The notes under the pieces: model-generated | The model's database searches: none | The model's input: only the letters and a program-made list of their open reading frames with translations | Told to the model about the DNA's origin: nothing | Translations under genes and position numbers: made by a program | Shown: positions 31,800 to 42,659 of the stretch, in pieces | Position numbering within the stretch: position 1 is the stretch's first letter | Layout: every line of letters starts with the position of its first letter | Origin: Neoechinorhynchus agilis | Lineage: Eukaryota > Acanthocephala | Length of the DNA: 43,856 bases | NCBI GenBank assembly: GCA_051530055.1 | Contig: JBMGUZ010000018.1 | Coordinates: 1-43,856 of the forward strand | Reading direction: 5' to 3'

Positions 31800-33340
31800 C
31801 TGACCATTGTTTTATCCTTCTCTCCCCATCATCACCTCAAAAACGTTCCTTTTGTGACCCCTACGTTGTCTGGGATTAGCGTGATCATCATACCCACGCC
31901 TTTGCTGTATGTGTCAATTCTCTTATCACGCAAAACCGCTCTACCATCTTTGGCCCCGACCCCACGATTGCAACTGGCTCAGAATCTGCGATGAAGGCCT
32001 CCTTTCCTCGCAAAACAATAAGAATCTCGAACTGCGACTCTTCATGGTTCTCGCCTTTTCTAAAAACCCTTCAAATGTAGGTCACCAAAGCTTTCCGGTC
32101 GGGTAATCCCGTTTACCCCTCCTTCCGCTTCATACTGACAAAACGCATCCGTATAGCCCGCAAATTATTTTTCTCATCTCGTCTCTCGTCCGTTCCCAAT
32201 CGAAACTAGTGGCGTGAAATAAAAAATGTCACTGGTCTTGATAGATCCACCCCCTTCGCATCTCTCCCTAAATCTGATCTCCTCTCAATCCTTAACTCCA
32301 TGAATAAAAACCTCTGTCCTCCCCAAACCTCCAATCCATTGTCCTAACCTCCCTTCTCACTTTCTGACCCGCCCATTCATACATGCCCTTCCTTAGTTTC
32401 CCATCTCGAAATCCTAGAGATCCTTAAACGCCTGCCCCGCCATTCTTCCCCTAATTCGACTATCCCAAATTGGGCCATTCGTTTCATCATCCCGGAACTC
32501 TCTAACGCACATAACGAACCTTAGCTTTCTATTGGGCACTTTCCCATCGTGTCTTAAGGAAGCCCGGTCGTCCCCTTCTTCAAAAACAATAAACGGATTT
32601 CCCCCACATCCTTTCGTCCCATCTCTATCCTCTCTCCTTTCTTTAAAATCTTAGAAAAATGCTTTAAAAACCGCCTACCTCCCGTCTTCCTCAAAAACAT
32701 CTCCCCTTCCCAATTCGCTTTCCGTCCCAATTACTCTTGTTTTGATGCCCTCCTCTGCATCTGCGATACGCTTGTGCGCAGCTTAGATTCCAGTCCAGCA
32801 TCAACCGTCCGTCTCGTGCAACTGGATATTTCCAGGGCGTTCGAGTCGGTCGATCACTCCCTTCTCCTCCAATCATGTGCTTCCTTTGGCCTCCCAACCT
32901 GGCAGCTCGCTTGGATTTCCTCTTTCCTCTCCAACCGCAAACAATATATTCAATGTGGAACTTCTTGTTCCTCTTCTCTTCCGATAATTAAAGGGGTCCT
33001 CAAAGGCGCCGTACTTTCCCCTCTCCTCTTTGACATTTTTCTAAATGACCATCCCCTCACTCCCCTACCAAATATTTTTTGTTTTGCGTAGCTTGTAAAT
33101 GCGAGCATTGTTATTTGTTCAAAATTCTCGTTGATTCCCAAAATAAAGCGAAGAATCGACTGCTCATTTTCATTAAAAAGCACTGGTAAAGCGGCAAACC
33201 TCAGCACTTAATCTTTTTAAATTTGGGTGCATAAAACAAGGTTTAATTCCAAAAAGATTACGAATCCACTGTTGGTTGCCATTCCAAGCCACTGGGCAAG
33301 GGGAAAAACCTCAGTACTCCATCATTTTAAGTTTGGATAA
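31800..33340 (+). mobile_element. LINE reverse transcriptase fragment, Jockey/CR1-type
   Basis: From about 32568 to 33091 the plus strand is continuously open and shows RT blocks in order: SFRPISILSPFFKILEKC, SQFAFRPNYS, LVQLDISRAFESVDH (catalytic Asp), WISSFLSNRKQYI and GVLKGAVLSPLLFDIFLND. It then reaches the Phe-Cys-Phe-Ala where FADD is expected; the Asp-Asp pair is missing and a stop follows, so the core is deleted at the active site. Sequence from about 31800 to 32560 may be the preceding part of the element, and related residues continue in broken form to about 33340. The strand is strikingly C/T-rich, unlike its neighbours. Confidence 0.85.
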
Positions 33341-33597
33341 AATGAAAAAATATCACAGTGTTTGGTACGTGTTGGTATCAGGACTTTTAAATTAAATTTT
33401 TCATAAAAACCATGATTGCAGAAAGCTCAAAAGATTAACGCGGTGGATATTTTCGCCTTTATGCAATCATTAATACAATCACCGAGTCCACATTCGTCCT
33501 TTTTTTTGAGCAAAAAACAGATACGTATTAATTTGCAATATCGTTCCTTGTTCGATTGTCTTTCCCAAGGAGACGGATAACAATTTCAAATAGAAAC

Positions 33598-34640
33598 ATG
33601 AACGCGGATTCTAGCGAGCCAAAATGCGACGAGCAAACCAACATCAGTTGAGTTCTAGAAAAAACCTCATATCGATTCCGTTATTTCAAATGAGTTTAGG
33701 AGCATCATTTTCTTCAATGAATTCAACTTGAAGTAACGAGCCAGTAAATCTCGATAGAATATTGACCGGTTTGTTGAGAACGGCACCTTCGAACACTGCG
33801 GTGTCCGCATTGTCAGTGGCCGCAAAATTAGCAAACGCCCAGCAACAGTGTTTCCGAATAACTTCCGAACAGTCCAAGGAGCAAAAATCGGCCGAAACAA
33901 ATCGAATGATTGGCGATAACAACCAAGAACTTGAATATTTAATGCAATTCATAATTCAAAATGCCGATGCCATCGCTGAGAGTCGTCCGCCGCAAATCTT
34001 TCCGAGAATAAATGATAATAATCGAGTCGGCGTCATCAGTCTCGAGATGGTAAATGAACGCCAAGATTCAGTCGCCAATCCCCAAGCTTTTCTTCCAAGA
34101 ACATCGCAGCCAACAATGCCTTGGATTTGTGCAAAATGCGGAACTTTCTTAACTCCATCGTGGCATCAATATGAAGGTTCGGTCTACTGCTTTTCGTGCG
34201 CTGACTCGGTCGCGTTTTCCGAATGGGAACCAGTCATTCGCGAACTATTTGAAAAATTCCTGGCTTCAGAATGGATTCCTCCTGTTTTCGATCCGGACCA
34301 TAGCACAAACATTGACCAAAGACCTCAAATCTCAACACCACGAAGATCGGCAAGGTCACAGGAGGAACTCGGGATTGAAGACAACAAAAATTAGTGAACC
34401 AACTCGGGAAAACATTCCATCGGTTCACAATTCGCCGGTTGAAAAATAATCTGACGTTTTTATCCATCAAACTGACCATCAAACGGAAACTAATTTGTTT
34501 CAGGCAACTGAACGAGCTACCACTTCTCTTCCACCAATAGAAATCAACAGCAGTATAAACAGAACAAAAGATAACGAAGGAAAATCTCAATGTAGAGATG
34601 GTTCGTCTGAGAGCAATTTTGTAAGACGAGAGTAATATTG
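33598..34640 (+). pseudogene. Gene X, copy B (broken)
   Basis: This is the counterpart of 13072-14102. It keeps an ATG at about 33598-33602 that starts MNADSSEPKCDEQ, which copy A has lost, but the splice donor is changed (GTGAGT in A, TTGAGT here). A CGA-to-TGA change creates an in-frame stop near 33730, and a 2-bp loss near 34383 shifts the frame before the acidic tail. The middle part with ICAKCG and the SEWEP segment is conserved; here the second cysteine (VYCFSC) is present where copy A has Ser. Confidence 0.85.
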
Positions 34641-35060
34641 TTAAATAAGTTTTTATTTGTACGTCTATATTAAATTATTTCCAAAATACGATAGTGAACG
34701 GTTTTTAGAGTGAAATCAGAATTGTAAACTTTAAGCGATCCGGGCTTTGGAGATGTGTCCTTCACAATCCCGGATATAAAATATTTTATCGAGATTTTTC
34801 GAAAGATAAAGCCTCGCCAAGCGATGCAGAGCTCCATGAGGTTAGTCGCCTAACAACTTTCAACGATCACAATAACAACAATTACAAACAAATTAAATTC
34901 CTTTTTTATAGGAATTTTGGTTACAATAAAAAGCAAAGATGATTTTCAACGTATTTTTTGGAAACCAAATCTCAGCTTTTGCTTTTTAATTGACACTTAG
35001 GCGGGCTGTGGTAATGATAAAGAAAATCTTTAGCTTGTTAGTGACATTGAAGCGGAACTT
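33605..35060. repeat. Duplicated block D2a, copy B
   Basis: Matches 13072-14570 at about 94-95% in the stretch I compared. A deletion near 35030 removes about 60 bp relative to copy A. Beyond 35060 about 140 bp of unrelated sequence separates it from block D2b, where copy A has ~5 kb with the capping enzyme. Confidence 0.9.
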
Positions 35061-35199
35061 TCTTATCGACTCCTTAAGGATTACATTCGGGTGGTAGAAG
35101 GAATCGACCACAACTCGACCCTGCGGCACCCGTCTTTCACGATGTCGCGATCTTCAGTTTGAACATAAGGCGGGTTAAACATATGTCGAATCGTGTGGT

Positions 35200-37048
35200 T
35201 GTTAGACCCAGCGAATGTATAGCGCCCAGCAGATTTGCTGAACAAAGAATCAGACGAATCTTAAGTCTTATCATCCCAGGTAATCGTGATAGCCACAATC
35301 AACTCACAAAAAGGAGGATGATCGCCTACTGGCAAGGATTTATGAACTTGTTGCGGAATCTAGGCAGCTAAATTTTCTTTAACAGGAAAACCAACTTATT
35401 TTAGACTCTTTTAAACCTTTTGTAATGCCAACAAATGTAAAAGTGGCCAGCGAACGATTAGTGATTGTAATGCCGACACTAAGTTCATCGATAAGCGACG
35501 TATTGAAATTAAAAAAAGAAGCTCCTTCGAAGGGAAGATCAATTGAAAGGATTTAAATAGACTTGTCGAATACATGGAAGAGTGGTCGAAAATCCATCAC
35601 AGAAGGTAATCGTAAGCCGTCTTTGAAAGGAAAGAGATCCCCGGCGCATTTGGTTGGGCGTTAATTCCTGTGTTTTTCGATAAAGTTGGATATTCTAACA
35701 TCAAGACTCTATTTGTCCTCTAAATCTATAGAATGCTTTAATCGATGTCTTATTAATGATTTTGATTTAATCGCATCCTTATCTTTGCAGCAGTTCGATC
35801 TTTTAGTGAAGAATTCAACCTCGAACACATGACGGTCTCTAAGTCTGCTCATTTTGGATAAAATCCAACGGCAAATGGGAATCTTCGTAAGGGCGACCAC
35901 TTCTCCGATGGGTTCTGGAGGGTGATTACGAACAAGAAACCGTATCTTCTTCTAATGTGGCAGCCGGCTAACGAAGCCGTGGAATAAATTTCTTATCAAG
36001 TTCTGTGAATTTCTATTAAAACCTTTCCCTTTTATTAGAATGTCGCATGTTCATTACAATAAAATTCGGTAGCACGTTCATTCGAAAGCAACGCTTGAGG
36101 ACGATTTCAGCATCTCCTGATTCTCAGTGTATTTGATCATTTCGAAGAAAATCGGCTTGCTCAATTGAATTTTGATCAGTCGGTGGATTGTCCACTGATT
36201 TCTCAACCGCTTGTTATCTTTTTCGAATTTATCCAAATTAAGCAACTGAAAACAAATGCGGCTACAAAATACTAATTAAATAGCCCGTGAGATTTTTAGG
36301 TTTAAAGGAAATTTCAGTTCAATTCTTCCTTTGGGAGCATCGAGTCCAGTTAGACAAAATGCGAACATCGAATAAATAAAATGACTTTATATTTGAATTC
36401 CCGTCACTTAAACGCAATGGGTTTTTAGCGTTTCAATTTTTAGGCCGTGAATCGATATTTCTGATTGAAAAATAACGATTTTTTGTATATTGCCACCTTA
36501 AAGTTTGTAAATTTTCATTCGAAGAAGCTTAAAACTGTCCGTCGGTACAATAATAAACATTTTCTATTCAGCACTTTAGAAAACCCAATAAAATCGCTTT
36601 AAACCTAAGACTTTGAGCAAACAAACAAAATGACTACTTTTCCCGAATTGATTTATCGATAAAGTCGACTAAAAATTTTAAATGTGCGCCGAATAATAAA
36701 ACGGACCCGAATTCTGTCGTTTTTTCGTAACTTCCAAAACGCCGTCCGCTTTCTAAAGCGCTGCACCCGCGTTCCTCGCGTCGTTCTGTTTTGTTCTCCG
36801 GTGAATCGAGCGACTTTGGCGATGGTGGAAAATTGTTTACGTTCGTACCGAGGACGAATGGAAGCGTCTCAATGCAAGTGAGTAATATTTTGAAATTGTG
36901 GGAAATCTCTGTTTTTTCTTTGCCTGTTCCACTGCTCAGGATCTATTTTTCCCCCGAGGTTGGCGTGTCCTCCCAGCTTTCGCGCTAGAAAGAATGGATT
37001 TCCCATCCTGCCGCACACAGCCTTCTCGGTCAACATTTAAAACTTTTT
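35200..37048. repeat. Duplicated block D2b, copy B
   Basis: Almost identical to 19522-21390. Differences I noted are a 9-bp insertion near 35250, a 41-bp deletion near 35857 and a few single-base changes. The region 35372-36790 holds no gene I can see. The block ends at 37048 beside virus-like sequence, as copy A does at 21390, but the adjacent sequences differ. Confidence 0.95.
35206..35371 (+). CDS. Candidate 3'-terminal exon, copy B
   Basis: Counterpart of 19529-19685, with an in-frame 9-bp insertion adding three codons and TAA at 35369-35371. A possible acceptor GTTAG precedes it. The upstream 140 bp differs from copy A, so any upstream exon must differ as well. Function unknown. Confidence 0.3.
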
Positions 37049-37050
37049 GA
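36791..37050 (+). CDS. Candidate two-exon small gene, copy B
   Basis: Exon 1 (36791-36877) and exon 2 (36940-37050) are separated by a 62-bp GT-AG intron with a clear pyrimidine tract. Joined, they give a 65-residue basic/aromatic peptide that closes with TGA at 37048-37050. In copy A the last codons are replaced. No family is recognised. The stop lies at the block edge and may not be the original end. Confidence 0.35.
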
Positions 37051-37343
37051 TCCGAGACACTTCCATAGTTATAATTTAAATCACTAACATATACAGTAGT
37101 CCTGAGCCATCGGAACCAGCTGGACTGCAAGTGATCTTTCCGAGATCCCTCAATAATCTTAAATGAAGGATAACCTTTGTTTAGGCTCCATACAAAAATT
37201 GAGTTACCCCTAAACTCCCTCAATTTGTAATAATAGCGAACAGATGAATTTGCTTTAGTTAAGACAGTCTCAAAATATAATTGATCTTTGATGTAGTATG
37301 ACAAGAAAAAGTTAACCCCTATAAAAAAGTTATGATGCGACAA
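37051..37343 (-). pseudogene. Unrecognised coding relic, possibly viral
   Basis: The minus strand is open across this stretch and encodes a Tyr/Ser/Lys-rich segment (FFLSYYIKDQLYFETVL, then VRYYYKLREF and WFRWLRTTVYV). It reads like a genuine protein, and the orientation matches the nearby virus-like fossils. The style is reminiscent of C-terminal parts of negative-strand virus polymerases, but I see no diagnostic motif. Treat it as a fossil fragment of unknown family. Confidence 0.3.
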
Positions 37344-37407
37344 CCAACCCCTTGGATGATCCCAGCCTTAACGTCAATGTGGCGACTAAACTCTTTGAAT
37401 ACCTTAC

Positions 37408-38382
37408 TCAAGTCTCACCCGTGAGCCCACTCGTTCTTCTGAACTTGACCTCGCGACCTATGGCCTGTGCAACTAATTTAGCCGGCTGAGGGCTTGCTTG
37501 ACCCATTGAAGTGGCGGGCACCCAACGCCGCTCAAGTTTGTCAGGTTCCGGCACATTCACCCCGGAGAAGCGAAGATGTGCCGATGAGTACTGTGGCACC
37601 GCAAAGGCCACCATTGCAGACAGGTGCCATGGGAGATAAGCGTTCCAGTTTCCGCAATCCTGCGCCTGATTCGCCACTGTTCGCAGCGATCGGAGCAGGT
37701 GGCAACGCGTTCTCCTAACCAGCCCGCCTGCAAAGCTCAGAAGCCACCCTCGGAACCACATTTCCTTGAGAACAGTTGTAGTCTCTAAGCAGGGGAGGAT
37801 TGACGAATCTCTCACCCATTCCCAGAGTTATGTGCAGATAGCCACTGCACTGGGTGGCCTCAGCATACGCAGATGAAACAAGGATGTGGCGGAGCACTGC
37901 TTCTCGGAATAGTTCGGATGAATCAGACGCTGGAGAGCTTTCCCCCAGTTCAATGCCTTCCATCAACGGCCCCAACCCCAAGCGGAGTCTTCCTCGATGC
38001 TTTGCACATCCAGGGCCAGCCCGTTTATAGGGGTCACCGCGTGTCTTTGCGAGAGGCATGCCAGCTTGTGATCGGACGCCCTGCTTTTTTTGCTTCGAGC
38101 GTTTCATACACTGAGTGAGGTGCGCTCGGGCAGAGAGAACCGTATCTGCTGGCTGAACTCCACATTCTCCGCACATATACGAGACGCTCTCGACGAGATG
38201 AGTAGTGCGCAGATGTTCCTCTAGCACGTCCCACTGACCCAACCCGGAGATATTTTGTAGATCTCGCAATGAGCGGGGGCGGAGTTCCCAGAGTAGAGCA
38301 CGACAACGCTACTGGGGCCGGGCTGAGGCGTTCCAGTTTCCCGATTCCTGCGCTTGGTTCGCCACCGCACGCAGCGACCTTA
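37408..38382 (-). pseudogene. Virus-like or retroelement coding relic, family E2, copy 2
   Basis: The part at 37408-37540 is homologous to 21600-21740 (RRWVPATSMGQASPQ, LVAQAIGREVKFRR). Upstream on the minus strand, the segment RSLR(T/A)VANQAQ...GNWNA occurs twice, at about 37638-37692 and 38326-38382, so two related pieces lie next to each other. Between them, 38269-37820 encodes a possible zinc finger, CGECG...H...C (about 38110-38165), after EHLRTTH. The mix of a finger and a conserved domain would fit either a LINE ORF or a viral protein. The relic is broken; the family is open. Confidence 0.45.
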
Positions 38383-39240
38383 GCCCATGGATGCCCCATA
38401 CAATTCGTAGTAATCAGTAGCTGAAAACAAAGGTTGTAGGGCAGCGTTGATCTCATAGTGGTTAAGAGTTTCTAAGGTCGGTGAACATCGCGAAGCTACT
38501 CTCCCGAAGAAATCACAAAATGATTCTAGAAAGATGTTCTGATCATTTTGGGGCGAGTCGAATGCTACGGACGAAATCTCAAAACCTCCCCTCTTTAACT
38601 CTGGATTTTGTACGAAACTACATATGTCATAGATTTTCTTAGGATGTCTAGATATGATTGCTAAGGTAGATTCAATCAGAGTTCTTTGATCAGTAGGAGC
38701 GAATGGACAAAGTCCAAGAATACTCCAGTTTTTAGGATCTCCGGAAGATAGTGGCATCTCAGCCTTTGAAATCGCAGACCCGGCGATAGAAGTCTCACAT
38801 GTTTCGGAAATCGCCTTCTCAACAGCGACAAGTTCTGTTCCAGACGCACACACATTTACACAATCAGAGAAACGAACTTTCGGTTGTCGAGTCAACATAC
38901 GTTCTGTTCTTATCAAAAGCGTCAATGATTTTTTCAATCTCCGTATAATTTGAATCGGTTTCCGTGCCCGATTTCGCATAATACTTCATCCACTCAGATC
39001 ATCTCTTCTGCTCTGTTCCGGCAATGTCGATTCTTGGCGTTTTTCGTTTCCACTGCTGAAACCAATTGAAATGAAAGCTATGAAGCAGCCAAAGTAGTAG
39101 AGAAACTGGCCAAAGAGAAACAGAATATTTTAAGTCTAAAGATCCACATAACCTGATCTGGACACCAAGTTCGAGTCCCCGATAGGGATGAAGTCCGCTC
39201 TCCAAACCAAAACCTCGTCTTCACTAACATGCTGATTTGA
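38383..39240 (-). pseudogene. Virus-like fossil V3
   Basis: Minus-strand coding at 38979-38383 aligns over nearly its whole length with V2 at 29885-29240: RQPKVRFSDC, TSIAGSAIS, PLSSGDP, SPTLETLNHYE and LQPLFS.(A/T)DYY are shared, with about 70% of residues identical by eye. The sequence around 39165-39236 also matches the V2 leader at 30118-30190 (FIPIGDS). The order of parts agrees with V2, so this is a third, partial copy of the same virus-like family. It has at least two breaks and directly adjoins the polymerase fossil at 39272. Confidence 0.6.
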
Positions 39241-39271
39241 TTCATTCTATGTTGCTTGGAGTTGTTGGTTG

Positions 39272-40380
39272 TCATAATTTTTTCCAGGATTCAGGGAATA
39301 TTACATATCTATCATTAGGGTCTGCATTCCAATATACGGTCGGATTGTTTAAGAACAAAACTCTAAGATATTGCTTCACCATAAACAATCTTTCCGTGTT
39401 TAAGTCCCCTGTTAATGGTCCGAATGTCCCAGATACCCGATCCATAACCCTCAAAAAGGAGGGGTTATTAACCACGTTGCTAAGTCCGCTAGATTCGTCT
39501 ATACATTTGATTGTTTCAAATAAGCAACCCTTCAGGAACATTAGTCTCATTCGTTTTACTTGGAAAAATCTCATGAGGATGACATTAAGCAATACTCCTC
39601 TGCATAGACCCTTCAGCAGCCGCCTGGCCAGGTAATTTTCTGGGTTTACATTCAAGAATGCATTGCGAGAGAATATAATTGTTAAATCAGGAACTTCCTC
39701 TCTTGTATGATATGCTATAGCTATCATAAAACCATGGATAAAACCTATCTCAACTTCATTCACATCCTCAGGATCTAAATCGGTGATGTTATCGATCGCT
39801 CTTATTGGGGGAGAACAATTCTTGAAAGGATGCTCACTAGCATAAACTTTGAGCCCGCTATTCATCGTTAAGTCAGGGAAATCAGAATATATATATTTAG
39901 ATTCTAATTCACAATTGCATATATGGGCCTCAAACATTTCTTACAATCGATATGATGATGAAATTGATTAGGCATTCCTTGAGGGCTCCTATTTTGGCAA
40001 ACTGATATACATTCAGAAACTAAAATTAAGGCTTGGTACAAAAAGCCCCAGTTTTCTGATGAGTAAGCAGATAACGAATCAGTAGTTGTTGCTAGACGAG
40101 TTAAGTGGTTGTGGCATATCGAGCTAAATCCCCCGACACTAACATGTGGGTTATGATATCTATGAATGAAGGAACCTGATCTCTTGGGTCCACAAGTCAT
40201 TACATCGGAAATGTCAGCGTCAGTCAGACATTTAAGGTTATTGACAATTGATTGGAAAAGATTGGTGTCTGCAGATATAAACCACCCGAATGCTCTCCTC
40301 AAGGAAACTGCTTTTGTCAATAAGGGATCATCAGTCTTATTCTCCCAGGTCTTGTATAACCCTTTCTTGAAGTTATAGGA
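39272..40380 (-). pseudogene. Mononegavirus-type polymerase (L) fossil
   Basis: Minus-strand coding corresponds to the capping (PRNTase) and following region of the L protein of non-segmented negative-strand RNA viruses. Diagnostic pieces are SLRRAFGWFISADTNL, the HR motif in GSFIHRYHNPHVSVGGFSS, TTTDSL, WGFLYQALILVSEC and HHHIDCKKCLRPI, all between 40320 and 39920. Further L-like sequence runs to 39272 (EIGFIHGFMIAIAY, LARRLLKGLCRG). The polymerase GDNQ core and methyltransferase are absent, so it is a fragment. The order is rhabdovirus/chuvirus-like, but I cannot choose a family. About one break is visible, which suggests a fairly recent integration. Confidence 0.8.
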
Positions 40381-40405
40381 CAGTTCGGCCTCTTATAAAG
40401 GTTCA

Positions 40406-42175
40406 ACAAATAAACTTTTGTTACGTCATAAGACTCATCATTTTTACAATTTTAGATCGTTTTACGATAAAAATTAGTCGAAAACACACATTTTATTCGA
40501 CTTTAGTTAAATCACCGGAATCGTCCATTTGAAATTGGAATTTTATCTACAGAGTTAAGCTGCGTTCATCGGTAGTTTGAGGTCGCGTTCGGCGTGAAGA
40601 GCGAAGCAGTGGACGTCGCACTCTTCTTGCTCCTCGTTGCCCAGACCTTTTTGAAATAATTCTCTCACCATCCGTAAACTCCGCGACTTACTCCGCAGAG
40701 ACCGTGGACTTCTCATATGTCGGGGATGTGTAATCCGTACAACAAATAAACATTTCTTACGTCATAAGACTCATCATTTTTTCAATTTTGGATCGTTTTA
40801 CGACAAAAATTAGTCGAAAACACACATTTTATTCGACTTCAGTTAAATAACCGAAATCGTCCATTTGAAATTGGAATTTTATCTACAGAGTTAAGCTGCG
40901 TTCATCGGTATTTTGAGGTCGCGTTCGGCGTGAAGAGCGTCGCAGTTGACGTCGCACTTTTCTTGCTCCTCGTTGCCCAGACCTTTTTGAAATAATTCTC
41001 TCACCATCCGCACACTCCGCGACTTACTCCGCAGAGACCGTGGACTTCTCATATGTCGGGGATGTGTAATCCGTACAACAAATAAACATTTCTTACGTCA
41101 TAAGACTCATCATTTTTTCAATTTTGGATCGTTTTACCACAAAAATTGGTCGAAAACACACATTTTATTCGACTTCAGTTAAATCACCGGAATCGTCCAT
41201 TTGAAATTGGAATTTTACCTACAGAGTTAAGCTGCGTTCATCGGTAGTTATAGGTCGCGTTCGGCGTGAAGATCGTCACCGTGGACGTCGCACTCTTCTT
41301 GCTCCTCGTTGCCCAGACCATTTTGAAATAATTCTCGCACCATCCGCACACTCCGCGAGTTGCTCCGCAGAGACCGTGGACTTCTCATATGTCGGGGATG
41401 TGTAATCCGTACAACAAATAAACTTTTCTTACGTCATAAGACTCATCATTTTTTCAATTTTGGATCGTTTTACCACAAAAATTGGTCGAAAACACACATT
41501 TTATTCGACTTCAGTTAAATCACCGGAATCGTCCATTTGAAATTGGAATTTTACCTACAGAGTTAAGCTGCGTTCATCGGTAGTTATAGGTCGCGTTCGG
41601 CGTGAAGATCGTCACCGTGGACGTCGCACTCTTCTTGCTCCTCGTTGCCCAGACCATTTTGAAATAATTCTCGCACCATCCGCACACTCCGCGAGTTGCT
41701 CCGCAGAGACCGTGGACTTCTCATATGTCGGGGATGTGTAATCCGTACAACAAATAAACTTTTCTTACGTCATAAGACTCATCATTTTTTCAATTTTGGA
41801 TCGTTTTACGACAAAAATTGGTCGAAAACACAGATTTTATCCGACTTCAGTTAAATCACCGGAATCGTCCATTTGAAATTGGAATTTTATCTACAGAGTT
41901 AAGTTGCGTTCATCGGTAGTTTGAGTTCGCGTTCGGCGTGAAGAGCGTTGGAGTTGACGTTGCAATCTTCTTGCCTTCGTTGCCCAGACCTTTTTGGAAT
42001 TATTCTCTCCCTATCCGCACACCGCGACGTACACCTCGGACACCGTGGAATTCTCGTACGTCGGGGATGTGTAATCCGTACAACAAATAAACCTTTCATA
42101 CGTCATAAGGCTCATAATTTTTACAATTTTGGATCATTTTACGACAGAAACGGATCGAAAACACACATTTTATCC
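40406..42175. repeat. 336-bp satellite array, five units
   Basis: ACAAATAAAC recurs at 40406, 40742, 41078, 41414, 41750 and 42083, a strict 336-bp period (333 in the last, more diverged unit). On the minus strand each monomer has an open stretch (PRHMRSPRS, then LFQKGLGNEE, ending LKLPMNA before a stop), followed by an A/T-rich part with GAATAAAATG, a possible polyadenylation signal. The coding-like ~115 bp matches 25120-25235 beside the zinc knuckles of a LINE ORF1. The monomer therefore resembles the 3' end of a transcription unit amplified in tandem. Confidence 0.95.
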
Positions 42176-42187
42176 AAATTTGCTTAC

Positions 42188-42440
42188 ATCACAACCAATA
42201 ACGTTAGCTTCTCCGCCAGCTCAGAGTCAAATCCAAGACAGAGGATCCGCCGAAAGAGTAGATGGGAGCTTATAAAATTCTAACTTGCCGTTTAACACAC
42301 TTTCATACGGGCTATGTTGTTGAGAGTTCATTGTTATGGCCGAGCGTAATTCAAGTTGCTGTAGTTGGAGTTTCGCCATTGTATTAGGCTCATGTTTAAT
42401 GAAAATCCGAACCACAGTTTATGGGAAACCGTTCATCGCA
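42188..42440 (-). other. Possible hAT transposase C-terminal remnant
   Basis: Minus-strand translation contains KLEFYKLPSTLSADPLSWI (about 42237-42295) followed, after a frame change, by ELAEKL. This recalls the hAT dimerisation motif (E..Y...P.....DPL.WW followed by LA..L), but the resemblance is short and no other transposase part is seen. Otherwise the stretch up to 42660 is unassigned. Confidence 0.25.
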
Positions 42441-42659
42441 TCAACTAATTCCGCCAGAGTCAATAAGTCGAATGCTATTTGTTCATTTCTATCTGAGAGA
42501 CCTCCGCCCACCAGCCATTAAGAGTTTGCGACCTGACCGCTTCTCGGAGATACCAACCCAGCCATTCTGCGATCATCCACACATTAATCGCTTTTATTAT
42601 TTTATTCTGGTGTCTTTTATTAATTTCAATAGATAAACTGAAGACATAGATGAGCATAG

